Origin: Muriiphilus sp048268845
Lineage (GTDB): Bacteria; Pseudomonadota; Alphaproteobacteria; Rhodobacterales; Rhodobacteraceae
DNA length: 64,000 bases
Assembly (NCBI GenBank): GCA_048268845.1
Contig: JBLWUQ010000003.1
Location: forward strand, 248,001-312,000
Direction: 5' to 3'
The notes under the pieces are model-generated. The model was not told the origin of the DNA and ran no database searches. It saw only the letters and a list, made by a program, of their open reading frames with translations. The translations under genes were made by a program, and so were the position numbers. The stretch's first letter is position 1, and each line of letters begins with the position of its first letter. Positions 49,492 to 57,645 of the stretch are shown here, piece after piece.

Positions 49492-51462
49492 ATGGTTGCG
49501 ACATTGCCCCGCCGGATGCGCGCTGCGCTGGCCCCGATCCTGTTGTTTTTCCTTGTGGTCCTTCCCGCCGCCGGACAGGACGCGGCAAGCGTTTCCGCGC
49601 TCAAACGCGGCCTTGAACTGGTGCGCAGCGGCGACTGGGACGCGGCACTGGCCGCGGCTGGCCCGAGCGGATCGGTCGCGCGCGACATCGTGCAATGGAA
49701 CCGGTTGCGCACCAGCGAGGGGACATTCGCCGAAACGATGGCCTTCCTCCAGCGCCGCCCGGACTGGCCCGGCCTGTCGCTGCTGCGCAAACGGTCGGAA
49801 AAGACCATCCCGGCGGATGCCTCCCATGCCACCGTGCTCGACTTCTTCCTTGCCGAAAAACCGCAGACCGGCGCGGGGTCGCTGCGCTTTGCCAATGCGT
49901 TGTGGGAGACCGGCGCCAAGGATGCGGCGATGGCCGAGGCGGTGCGGGCCTGGACGACCTTTCCCCTGACCACCGAGGAAGAGGCGGGGTTCCGGGTCGA
50001 CTGGCCCAAGACCACGCTGGCGCATCACACCAAGCGCCTCGACATGCTGCTCTGGCGCGGTCTGACGGTCGAGGCCGAGCGGATGCTCGATCTGGTCGAT
50101 GACGGCCAGCAGAAGCTTGCCCGTGCCCGGATCGCGCTGCGTGACGACAAGCCGGGGGTGGATACGCTGATCGCGGCTGTGCCCGCGTCGCTGGCAAACG
50201 ACCCCGGCCTCGCGTTCGAGCGGTTCCTGTGGCGCGCGCGCAAGGGGCGCAACGACGACGCGATCGAATTGTTGCTCGAACGCTCTGGCTCGGCGGCCGC
50301 GCTGGGCGACCCCGAGGCCTGGGCCAACTGGCGCGCGATCCTGGCGCGCTGGGCGATGCGCGAGGGCAAGGCGCAGACCGCCTATCGCCTCGCGGCCAAT
50401 CACCGGCTCGAGAGCGGCGAAGACCGCAACGAGCTGGAGTGGCTTGCAGGCTACGTCGCGCTGAAGGGTCTGAACGACGCCGAAACCGCGCTCAGGCATT
50501 TCCACAATTTCAAGGGCGACGTCGAAAGCCCGATCAGCCTGGGCCGGGCCGGATACTGGGAAGGCCGCGCGCTCGAAGCACTTGGCCGCACCGACGAGGC
50601 GCGCGCCGCCTATGCCCGCGGCGGCCAGCACCAGACCAGTTTCTATGGCCTTCTCGCCGCCGAAAAGGCCGGCATGGCGATGGACAAGCGCCTGACCGGG
50701 GCCGAGGACGTCTTTCCCGACTACCGCAGCGCCAGTTTCTGGAACACCGACATCATGGAGGCCGCGCGGCTGTCATGGGCGGCGGGCGACACCTATCTGA
50801 CGCAGCGTTTCACCGTGCACCTGTCGGAACGGCTGAACCGCACCGAGGTCGGCCAGCTTGCCGCCTGGGCCGAAGCCGTCAACGCGCCGCACATCCAGTT
50901 GATCCTGTCGAAATACTCGCTGGTCTTTCACGGCGAGCTGTTCCACCGCCCCTATTTCCCGACCCCCGACATCGGGCGCGGCAACCGCACCGTGCCGCGT
51001 GCGCTGGAAATGGCAATCTCGCGGCGTGAAAGCGAGTTCAACCCGGCGGTGGTTTCCGGCGCCGGCGCGATGGGGCTGATGCAGCTCATGCCCGGCACCG
51101 CCAAGGACATGGCCAAGCGAACCGACCTGCCCTATGAGCAGGCGCGGCTGACGCAGGACATGGGCTACAACACGAGGCTGGGGTCGGAATACCTCGCCTA
51201 TCTGATCGAGCAGTTCGGCACCAACCCGGTCCTGATTGCGGTGGCTTACAATGCCGGTCCCAGCCGCGCCCGTGCGTGGTCCGAAAAGTTCGGCGACCCG
51301 CGCAGCCCCGGCACCGACATTGTCGACTGGATCGAGCACATCCCGTTCAACGAAACCCGCAACTACGTGATGCGCGTGACCGAAAGCCTGCCGGTCTACC
51401 GCGCCCGGCTGACCGGCCAGACCGAGGCAATCGCGTTCTCGCGCGAGCTTCAGAGCCGCTAG
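49492..51462 (+). CDS. Soluble lytic murein transglycosylase (Slt70-like)
   Basis: Periplasmic peptidoglycan lyase of 656 residues that forms 1,6-anhydro-MurNAc ends. A signal peptide (to about residue 28, VLPAAGQ) precedes a long alpha-helical superhelix (about 30-490) and a C-terminal GEWL/SLT catalytic domain: Glu in ISRRESEFNP, GAMGLMQLMPGTA and VAYNAGPSRARAW. The architecture matches E. coli Slt70. AGGAA lies upstream of the ATG. Confidence 0.93.
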   Translation: MVATLPRRMRAALAPILLFFLVVLPAAGQDAASVSALKRGLELVRSGDWDAALAAAGPSGSVARDIVQWNRLRTSEGTFAETMAFLQRRPDWPGLSLLRKRSEKTIPADASHATVLDFFLAEKPQTGAGSLRFANALWETGAKDAAMAEAVRAWTTFPLTTEEEAGFRVDWPKTTLAHHTKRLDMLLWRGLTVEAERMLDLVDDGQQKLARARIALRDDKPGVDTLIAAVPASLANDPGLAFERFLWRARKGRNDDAIELLLERSGSAAALGDPEAWANWRAILARWAMREGKAQTAYRLAANHRLESGEDRNELEWLAGYVALKGLNDAETALRHFHNFKGDVESPISLGRAGYWEGRALEALGRTDEARAAYARGGQHQTSFYGLLAAEKAGMAMDKRLTGAEDVFPDYRSASFWNTDIMEAARLSWAAGDTYLTQRFTVHLSERLNRTEVGQLAAWAEAVNAPHIQLILSKYSLVFHGELFHRPYFPTPDIGRGNRTVPRALEMAISRRESEFNPAVVSGAGAMGLMQLMPGTAKDMAKRTDLPYEQARLTQDMGYNTRLGSEYLAYLIEQFGTNPVLIAVAYNAGPSRARAWSEKFGDPRSPGTDIVDWIEHIPFNETRNYVMRVTESLPVYRARLTGQTEAIAFSRELQSR

Positions 51463-51482
51463 ATTGGCGCGCTGAACCGACG

Positions 51483-52385
51483 TCAGGCGCCGGGGCTGGG
51501 CGGCAGCCGCCGCCGCGCCTGCCCGGCGATCCGCTCACGATAGAGCGCGAACAACCCGGCGCCGACGACGATCACCGCGCCGATGGCCACGTTGGTCTCG
51601 ATCGTCTCGCCGAAGACCGGGATCGCGATCATCGCGGCGAACACCAGTTGCAGATAGGCGAAGGGCTGCACCGACGAGGCTTCGGCAACGTCGTAGCAGC
51701 GGATCAGCAGATAATGCGCCGTCGCGCCCGAGACGCAGAGCATCCCCATCCAGACCCAGTCCCGCCCGATCATCGGCTCCCAGAACCACATCCCGACCGC
51801 GGTGATGGCAACGGCACCGACGGTGCCGGTCCAGAAAAACGAGGTCGCCGCGCTGTCCTTGCGCGCCGCATAGCGGGTGAGAAGCCCGTAAAGCGCGAAC
51901 AGAAACGCCGCCGTCAGGGGGATCAGCGCGGCGGGTGAAAACACCTTCAACCCCGGTTGCAGGATCACCAGCACGCCGACGAACCCGACCCCGATCGCCG
52001 CCCAGCGCCACGGCCCGACCTTCTCGCCCAGAAGCGGGCCGGACAGGGCCGCGACCACGAGCGGGTATGAGGTGAAGACCGCATGGCTCTCGATCAGTCC
52101 GAGCTTCACGAAGGCGACGACCATAACGCAGACCTCGACGATCAGCAGCAGCGCCCGGATGGTCTGGATCATCGGCTGGCTGGTCTTCGCCGCGGCCCGC
52201 ACGCCGCCGGCCTTGCGCGCTGCCACCGATACGACGAAGGCCGCGAAGAACCAGTAGCGGATCATCACCACCATGAAGACGTTGTATTCGCTGGCCAGAT
52301 GCCGCGACAGCCCGTCTTGCGCGGCAAAGACCAGCGACGCCCCAACCATCAGGGCAATGCCGAGGCGGGTGTTCTGCTCGCTCAT
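51483..52385 (-). CDS. DMT family (EamA) transporter
   Basis: Ten-helix drug/metabolite transporter of 300 residues composed of two EamA repeats (first from GIALMVGASLVFAAQDGLSRH; second from ALIPLTAAFLFALYGLLTRYA). Substrate unknown; related proteins move amino acids or nucleotide precursors. Its ATG overlaps the stop of mnmD by four bases. Confidence 0.88.
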   Translation of the reverse strand: MSEQNTRLGIALMVGASLVFAAQDGLSRHLASEYNVFMVVMIRYWFFAAFVVSVAARKAGGVRAAAKTSQPMIQTIRALLLIVEVCVMVVAFVKLGLIESHAVFTSYPLVVAALSGPLLGEKVGPWRWAAIGVGFVGVLVILQPGLKVFSPAALIPLTAAFLFALYGLLTRYAARKDSAATSFFWTGTVGAVAITAVGMWFWEPMIGRDWVWMGMLCVSGATAHYLLIRCYDVAEASSVQPFAYLQLVFAAMIAIPVFGETIETNVAIGAVIVVGAGLFALYRERIAGQARRRLPPSPGA

Positions 52386-53065
52386 GCGCCCGGCTCCAGC
52401 CGTGCGACGGTCATGTGCCGCTTGCGGCCGAAGCCCGGTTCGCGGCTGACGCTGAAACCTGCGTCCTCCAGCCCCCGACGCACGAACCCCGCCGCCGTGT
52501 AACTGGCCGCAGTCCCGCCCGGCGCGGTGTGGCGGGCGACCTCGGCCATCAGGTCCGGCCCCCAAAGCTCCGGGTTCTTCGCCGGTGAAAACCCGTCGAG
52601 GAACCAGGCGTCGGCCCGCCCCGTCCACTCCGGCAGCGTATCGCGGGCGTCGCCCACGATCACCTCGACCTCGATCCCGTCAAAGGCAAACCGCCGTTCG
52701 CCGCGCGCCCATGCGTCAAGGAACGGGTCCGCCACCGCGCGCGCCTCGGGGAAGGCGTCAAGCGCTGCGGCGATGTCGCCCGCCGCCATCGGAAACGCCT
52801 CGAAACTGGTATAGCGCAACGCGCCGCCCACCCCGGAGTCGCGCCATGAAATCAGCGCCGCAAGCATGTTCAGCCCGGTGCCAAACCCCAGTTCGGCGAT
52901 GTGAAACCCCGGCCGGAACCGTCCCGGCAGGCCGTTGCCCGACAGAAACACATGCCGGGTTTCCTGAAGCCCGTTCTCGAGGCTGAAATAGGGGTCGTCG
53001 AACCGGGCCGAAACCGGAACACCCCCGTCCCGCCAAGTGATTTCGGCACTCTGGCGTTCGGCCAT
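52382..53065 (-). CDS. mnmD: tRNA 5-(aminomethyl)-2-thiouridine methyltransferase MnmD
   Basis: Stand-alone MnmC1/DUF752 SAM methyltransferase of 227 residues that converts nm5(s2)U34 to mnm5(s2)U34 in tRNAs. Family features: DPYFSLENGLQETRHVFL, the SAM loop HIAELGFGTGLNML, GDARDTLPEW and AWFLDGFSPAKNPELWGP. The start ATG at 53065 follows AGGGG. It faces the MnmC2-like oxidase gene; in enterobacteria both are fused as MnmC. Confidence 0.92.
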   Translation of the reverse strand: MAERQSAEITWRDGGVPVSARFDDPYFSLENGLQETRHVFLSGNGLPGRFRPGFHIAELGFGTGLNMLAALISWRDSGVGGALRYTSFEAFPMAAGDIAAALDAFPEARAVADPFLDAWARGERRFAFDGIEVEVIVGDARDTLPEWTGRADAWFLDGFSPAKNPELWGPDLMAEVARHTAPGGTAASYTAAGFVRRGLEDAGFSVSREPGFGRKRHMTVARLEPGA

Positions 53066-53123
53066 GTCATCCCCTAGAACCCGCTGCATGGCGCGACAAT
53101 GAGGAACGCGGAAGGGCTTTGCA

Positions 53124-54152
53124 ATGGTCGACGTGACGGTGCGCGGCGCGGGGGTTTTCGGGCTGGCGGTTGCCTACGCCGCCGCCGCGAAGGGCGCGAA
53201 GGTGCGCGTGGTCGACCCCAACGGGCCGGGCGCGGGGGCATCTGGCGGGCTGGCCGGGGCGCTTTCACCGCATGTGCCGGAAAACTGGAACGACAAGAAG
53301 GCGTTTCAGTTCGACAGCCTCGCGTTGGGTGATGACTTCTGGGGCAAGGTCGAGGCGATCGGCGGCGTCTCACCAGGCTATGCGCGCAGCGGGCGGCTGC
53401 AACCCATCGCAGACCAAAACGCACTGGAATTCGCCCGCGCCCGCGTGGAAACGGCGCGCGATCTCTGGCAGGGACGGTTCGACTGGCAGGTGGTCAAGGC
53501 AGAGGGGGACTGGGCGCCGATCTCGCCCACCGGCTTTATGATCCACGACACGCTCACCGCCCGCATCGCGCCGCGCCGCGCCGTCGCCACCTTGGTCGCG
53601 GCAATCCGGGCGCTGGGCGGCGAGGTGACGGACGACGCCCCGGACGAGGGGAACATCGTCTGGGCCACCGGGGCGGCCGGGCTGGCCGATATGTCGGCGC
53701 ATTTCGGCAAGGAGGTCGGCGGGCCGGTCAAGGGACAATCCGCCCTCATCGCCTTCGACGCCGCCGACCGCCCGCAGATCTTCGCAAACGGCGTTTTCAT
53801 CATCCCGCACGAGGACGGCACCACCGCCATCGGCTCGACCTCCGAGCGTGACTTCGACGCGCCCGACACCTGCGACGACCAGCTTGAGGATGTCATCGCC
53901 CGCGCCCGCGCGCTGTTGCCCGCCATCGCAAATGCGCCGGTGATCGAACGCTGGGCCGGGCTGCGGCCGCGCGCGCGCAGCATGGCGCCGATGCTGGGGC
54001 CGTGGCCGGGGCGGCCGGGGCATTTCATCGCCAATGGCGGCTTCAAGATCGGTTTCGGCATGGCGCCCGGCGTCGGGCTGGCGATGGCCGATCTGGTGCT
54101 GGACGGCAACGACCGCATCCCGCCCGGCTTTCGCGTCGAGGCCAACCTTTAG
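53124..54152 (+). CDS. FAD-dependent oxidoreductase, MnmC2/glycine-oxidase-like
   Basis: DAO-superfamily flavoprotein of 342 residues. FAD motif VRGAGVFGLAVAYAAA near residues 6-20, ASGGLAGALSPHVPENW, the substrate/FAD-binding EDGTTAIGSTSERDF and C-terminal IANGGFKIGFGMAPGVG. Its SGGLAGALSPH motif and position divergent from mnmD suggest the partner activity MnmC(o), which removes the carboxymethyl group of cmnm5U34. A free-standing amino-acid oxidase is the alternative. Confidence 0.82.
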   Translation: MVDVTVRGAGVFGLAVAYAAAAKGAKVRVVDPNGPGAGASGGLAGALSPHVPENWNDKKAFQFDSLALGDDFWGKVEAIGGVSPGYARSGRLQPIADQNALEFARARVETARDLWQGRFDWQVVKAEGDWAPISPTGFMIHDTLTARIAPRRAVATLVAAIRALGGEVTDDAPDEGNIVWATGAAGLADMSAHFGKEVGGPVKGQSALIAFDAADRPQIFANGVFIIPHEDGTTAIGSTSERDFDAPDTCDDQLEDVIARARALLPAIANAPVIERWAGLRPRARSMAPMLGPWPGRPGHFIANGGFKIGFGMAPGVGLAMADLVLDGNDRIPPGFRVEANL

Positions 54153-54230
54153 GCCGGGGCAAGACCACGAACCTTGCGCTCCCCCTCTTGCCTGTGATCC
54201 AAACACAGACGGAACAGAGCGGAGCCCAGC

Positions 54231-55523
54231 ATGGTCGACATCGCCACACGCGTCTACAACCACAACTGGAAGATCGACCCGATCGTGCGGTCGCTGATCG
54301 ACACCGACTTCTACAAGCTGCTGATGTGCCAGTCGGTCTATCGCAACCACCGCGACACGCAGGTCACGTTCAGCCTGATCAACCGCACGACCTCGATCCC
54401 GCTGGCCGATCTGGTGGATGAGGGCGAGTTGCGCGAACAGCTCGACCATATCCGCACACTGACGCTGTCGCGCGGCGAGAGCACATGGCTGCGTGGCAAC
54501 ACCTTCTACGGCAAGCGCCAGATGTTCCGCCCGGACTTCATGGAGTGGTTCGAGCAGCTGCGCCTGCCGCCCTACCACCTCGAACGCGTCGGCGATCAGT
54601 ATGAACTGACCTTCGAGGGCAACTGGCCCGAAGTGATGATGTGGGAGATCCCGGCGCTCGCCGTCCTGATGGAGCTGCGCGGGCGGGCGGTCTTGCGTGG
54701 CATGGCGAAGTTCGAGCTCGAGGTTCTCTATGCCCGCGCCATGACGAAGCTGTGGGAAAAGATCGAGAGGCTGCGCGAGCTTGACGGGCTCAAGCTGGCC
54801 GATTTCGGCACCCGGCGGCGGCACAGTTTTCTCTGGCAGGACTGGTGCGTGCAGGCGATGGTCGAGGGGCTGGGCGACAGCTTTGTCGGCACATCGAACT
54901 GCCTGATCGCCAAGAACCGCGACGTTGAAGCGATCGGCACCAACGCGCATGAACTGCCGATGGTCTATGCCGCCCTTGCCGAGGATGACGCCGCACTTGC
55001 CCGCGCGCCCTATGACATGCTGGCCGACTGGCAGGAGGAGCATGACGGCAACCTGCGCATCATCCTGCCCGATACCTTCGGCACGCGCGGCTTTCTCGAC
55101 AACGCGCCTGACTGGTTGGCGGGCTGGACCGGCATCCGCGTCGATTCCGGCGACCCGGCCGAGGGCGCCGAGATTGCCATCGACTGGTGGCAAGCGCGCG
55201 GCGAGGACCCGCGCCAGAAGATGGTAATCTTCTCGGACGGGCTGGACGTGGACAAGATCGTCGAGTTGCACCGGGCTTTCGCTGGCCGGGTGCGGCCAAG
55301 TTTCGGCTGGGGCACGCTCCTGACCAACGACTTTCGCGGCCTCACCGAGGGAGACCGCCTCGCGCCGTTCTCGCTGGTCTGCAAGGCCGTGTCGGCCGAG
55401 GGGCGGCCCACGGTGAAACTCTCGGACAACCCTAGAAAGGCGATGGGGCCGAAGGACGAGATCGCGCGCTACAAGCGGGTGTTCGGGGTGGGCGAACAGG
55501 CGGAGCGGGAGGTTGAGGTCTAG
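54231..55523 (+). CDS. pncB: Nicotinate phosphoribosyltransferase
   Basis: Preiss-Handler enzyme of 430 residues making nicotinate mononucleotide from nicotinate and PRPP, in the NAD salvage pathway. Motifs: LIDTDFYKLLMCQSVYRNH, MWEIPALAVL, FGTRRRHSF (the region of the autophosphorylated His), GTSNCLIAK and GIRVDSGDPAEGA. It is monocistronic, with a weak upstream ribosome binding site CGGAG. Confidence 0.95.
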   Translation: MVDIATRVYNHNWKIDPIVRSLIDTDFYKLLMCQSVYRNHRDTQVTFSLINRTTSIPLADLVDEGELREQLDHIRTLTLSRGESTWLRGNTFYGKRQMFRPDFMEWFEQLRLPPYHLERVGDQYELTFEGNWPEVMMWEIPALAVLMELRGRAVLRGMAKFELEVLYARAMTKLWEKIERLRELDGLKLADFGTRRRHSFLWQDWCVQAMVEGLGDSFVGTSNCLIAKNRDVEAIGTNAHELPMVYAALAEDDAALARAPYDMLADWQEEHDGNLRIILPDTFGTRGFLDNAPDWLAGWTGIRVDSGDPAEGAEIAIDWWQARGEDPRQKMVIFSDGLDVDKIVELHRAFAGRVRPSFGWGTLLTNDFRGLTEGDRLAPFSLVCKAVSAEGRPTVKLSDNPRKAMGPKDEIARYKRVFGVGEQAEREVEV

Positions 55524-55685
55524 AGGATGCGCTGCCGCACGATGCCCCGCGTCAGGCCATGGCGCCCCGCAACGGGCAAGGCTGCGGCGTCTTGCGACGT
55601 TGGACGCCGGCGCCGCCCATGCCAAACAGACTTGTCCTGAAAGTGCCCGCATTGCAAGATCGGGGTCATGTCAACGGAGATACAA

Positions 55686-56132
55686 ATGTACAAGCATATT
55701 CTGGTTGCAACCGACGGCTCCGACCTTGCCCGAAAAGGTCTTGATCACGGCCTGGCGCTTGCCAAGCTTCTCGGCTCAAAAGTCACGGTCCTGACCGTCT
55801 CGGAACCCCTTCGGGCCGATGCTGCACGGGCTGCCCAGCAGGCGGGCATCGACAGCCCCGCGACCCGTTACGACCAGCAGATCGCCAATCTCATGAAAGA
55901 GCGTTTTGCCTTCGTCGAGGATCGCGCGAAGGAGCACGGCATCACGGTAGACCTGACACACGAGATCGACGACGCGCCGGCCGAAGCCATCGTCAGGTAT
56001 GCAGGTCTGCGAAACTGCGATCTCATCGTGATGTCCTCCCATGGCCGTCGCGGCGTGCAGAAGATGCTGCTCGGAAGCCAAACCTCGGAAGTGCTGGTCA
56101 AGACGACCATTCCGGTGCTGGTCATCCGGTAG
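55686..56132 (+). CDS. Universal stress protein UspA family
   Basis: 148-residue UspA domain. Start MYKHILVATDGSDLARKGLDHG, middle YAGLRNCDLIVMSSHGRRGV and the ATP-binding loop GLx2G-x9-GS/T represented by SSHGRRGVQKMLLGSQTSEVL. It should bind ATP. GGAGA lies five bases before the ATG. It stands alone, convergent with arfB. Confidence 0.92.
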   Translation: MYKHILVATDGSDLARKGLDHGLALAKLLGSKVTVLTVSEPLRADAARAAQQAGIDSPATRYDQQIANLMKERFAFVEDRAKEHGITVDLTHEIDDAPAEAIVRYAGLRNCDLIVMSSHGRRGVQKMLLGSQTSEVLVKTTIPVLVIR

Positions 56133-56243
56133 GCGGTTGTTGAGCGGGGGCGAGGCCGGGGGTGGGCCGAGGGCAGTATCAGCCTTGCCTGAACAGCATG
56201 CGTGGGGTGGGCTTCCAGCCCACCGCCCGACCTGCCGACCCCC

Positions 56244-56663
56244 CTACTCCTCCTCCACCTTCCCCCTCAACGCCTTGACATCGCCGCGCGCCTTCTTGCC
56301 CTCCAGCCGCCGCCGTTTCGAGCCCAGCGTCGGCTTTGTCGGCACCCGCCGTTTCGGCGCTACCAGCGCCTCGCGGATCATCTCGGCCAGCCGCTCCTCG
56401 GCGATCTCGCGGTTGCGCGCCTGGCTCCGGGTGTCCTCAACCCGCAGCACCAGGGCTCCGTCCAGCGTCCATTTGCGCCCGGCGATGCGTTTCAGTCGCC
56501 GCTTCACCGCGTCCGACAGGGCCGGCGAGCGTTCCGCCTCGAAGCGCAGCTCGACCGCTGTCGAGACCTTGTTCACGTTCTGCCCGCCGGGCCCGGAGGC
56601 GCGGGTGAAGGTCTCGGACAATTCCCAGTCCTGGATGGTGATGTCGTCGTTGATGCGGATCAT
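56244..56663 (-). CDS. arfB: Alternative ribosome-rescue factor B (peptidyl-tRNA hydrolase, GGQ type)
   Basis: 139-residue release-factor-like hydrolase (YaeJ/ICT1). The catalytic GGQ is in ASGPGGQNVNKVSTAVELRF; the basic C-terminal tail (PKRRVPTKPTLGSKRRRLEGKK) should enter the vacant mRNA channel of stalled ribosomes. It acts as backup for SmpB-tmRNA. The ATG has a poor ribosome binding site. A candidate leader with terminator lies 34 bases upstream. Confidence 0.94.
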   Translation of the reverse strand: MIRINDDITIQDWELSETFTRASGPGGQNVNKVSTAVELRFEAERSPALSDAVKRRLKRIAGRKWTLDGALVLRVEDTRSQARNREIAEERLAEMIREALVAPKRRVPTKPTLGSKRRRLEGKKARGDVKALRGKVEEE

Positions 56664-56696
56664 GCGCTGAACTTAACCACCCGCCGCGCAATCGAA

Positions 56697-56723
56697 AAGG
56701 GCCGCCCTGTCTGGACGGCCCTT
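56697..56723 (-). terminator. Terminator/attenuator hairpin just upstream of arfB
   Basis: Stem AAGGGCCG (56697-56704) / CGGCCCTT (56716-56723) followed on the minus strand by TTCGATTG, completing a CCCTTTTCG run. It is 34 bases before the arfB start on the same strand, so it stops transcripts coming from further upstream. No T-run exists on the other strand. Confidence 0.6.
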
Positions 56724-56776
56724 CGAGAAGTCTGGAGGTGGGGCCGGTTAGGCATGACGCCAGATCAGCCCGCAAT

Positions 56777-56802
56777 CCTTGCCGGGGGCTGCCCCGGCAA
56801 GG
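56777..56802 (-). other. Perfect 11-bp hairpin in the arfB leader
   Basis: CCTTGCCGGGG (56777-56787) and CCCCGGCAAGG (56792-56802) pair perfectly around a four-base loop. On the minus strand the hairpin begins five bases after the stop of the 13-codon reading frame. It is very stable and could be an anti-terminator, a pause hairpin or a stand-alone RNA element. Confidence 0.5.
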
Positions 56803-56807
56803 CGCGA

Positions 56808-56849
56808 CTACTTTGTCCCGGCACCTCGCTCCGTATGTTCTCTCGACAT
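56808..56849 (-). CDS. Candidate 13-residue leader peptide upstream of arfB
   Basis: Short frame ATG...TAG encoding MSREHTERGAGTK. An ideal ribosome binding site AAAGGAGGTGTCC lies directly before the ATG, the best of its kind in the window, while arfB itself has a poor one. The frame is followed by a perfect hairpin and then the terminator ahead of arfB. With thirteen codons, homology cannot be judged; the ribosome binding site is the only coding evidence. Confidence 0.3.
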   Translation of the reverse strand: MSREHTERGAGTK

Positions 56850-56890
56850 GGACACCTCCTTTCTGAATGTTGCTACAAGGTCAACGTGGC

Positions 56891-56910
56891 ACATATTTTG
56901 CGTATGTCAA
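56891..56910 (-). promoter_or_regulatory. Possible promoter/operator for the arfB leader
   Basis: Minus-strand TTGACA (56910-56905) overlaps an inverted repeat ACATA-N7-TATGT (56891-56895 / 56903-56907), immediately after the stop of the queuosine-precursor transporter gene. A matching -10 at 17 bases is not evident, so this may be a regulator site or an alternative-sigma promoter rather than a sigma-70 one. Confidence 0.3.
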
Positions 56911-56916
56911 AACTTT

Positions 56917-57555
56917 TCACGCTGCATGTGGGGAAAGTTTCCGCACCAGAATCCGAAAGGGCACAAGTGCCAGCACGGCAAGCGCGAGTTTGACCAGCCA
57001 GTCGGCTACCCCGAGGCTGACCCAGAGCGGCACCACCGTGCCCAGTCCGAGGAAGGGCACGCCCTCCCATGCCCAGTTGACCGCGCCATCCGCCGCCGCG
57101 CCGAAAACCGTGATCGAGGCGGAAAAGGCGATGGTGAAGAACAACGCCGTATCAAGCGCCGAGCCGACCAGCGTCGAGGCCAGCGGCGCCGTCCACCAGC
57201 GCCCCGCCCGCAGCCGGTCGAACACCGCGACATCCATGAGCTGCGCCGACAGGAAGGCGATGCCCGAGGCCACCGCCACACGCAGCGGCACGGCGGCGAA
57301 CTCCTCGTCCGGCGCGCCCAGCATGATCTGGCTGCCGATCAGCGAGCAGGCCACGCCGACGACAAACCCCGCAAGCACCACCTTGCGCGCGGCGGCGGGG
57401 CCGTGGACGCGGTTCATCACATCGGTGACGAGGAAGGCGACGGGATAGGTGAAGGCGCCCCAGGTCAGCCATTGGCCCATCAGGAACTGCACGAGGATGT
57501 TCGAGGCCACCACGACGGCGGCCATGGCAAGGATGCCGGGAAGGATGCGGGTCAT
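56917..57555 (-). CDS. Queuosine precursor transporter (YhhQ/DUF165 family)
   Basis: Inner-membrane ECF-like importer of 212 residues with about six helices. Motifs: the N-terminal VVASNILVQFL, TYPVAFLVTDVMNRVHGPAAARKVVLAGF and the later LVGSALDTALFF. The family imports queuosine precursors (preQ0/preQ1) used to modify tRNA G34. No queuosine synthesis gene is nearby and no preQ1 riboswitch was evident in the 90-bp upstream gap, which holds a GCCCCG/CGGGGC hairpin. Confidence 0.9.
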   Translation of the reverse strand: MTRILPGILAMAAVVVASNILVQFLMGQWLTWGAFTYPVAFLVTDVMNRVHGPAAARKVVLAGFVVGVACSLIGSQIMLGAPDEEFAAVPLRVAVASGIAFLSAQLMDVAVFDRLRAGRWWTAPLASTLVGSALDTALFFTIAFSASITVFGAAADGAVNWAWEGVPFLGLGTVVPLWVSLGVADWLVKLALAVLALVPFRILVRKLSPHAA

Positions 57556-57645
57556 GTCTGGTTCCGTTTTGACAAGGTCGCGGAGACTTGGCCCCGCCAC
57601 GCGCGGGACGGGGCGCAATTACGCCGCGCGCCCGCTTCGGTCAAG

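Noticed and set aside
57556..57645. preQ1 riboswitch ahead of the queuosine-precursor transporter
   Set aside because: Only a GC-rich hairpin is visible; the A-rich tail and pseudoknot of preQ1 aptamers were not found by eye.
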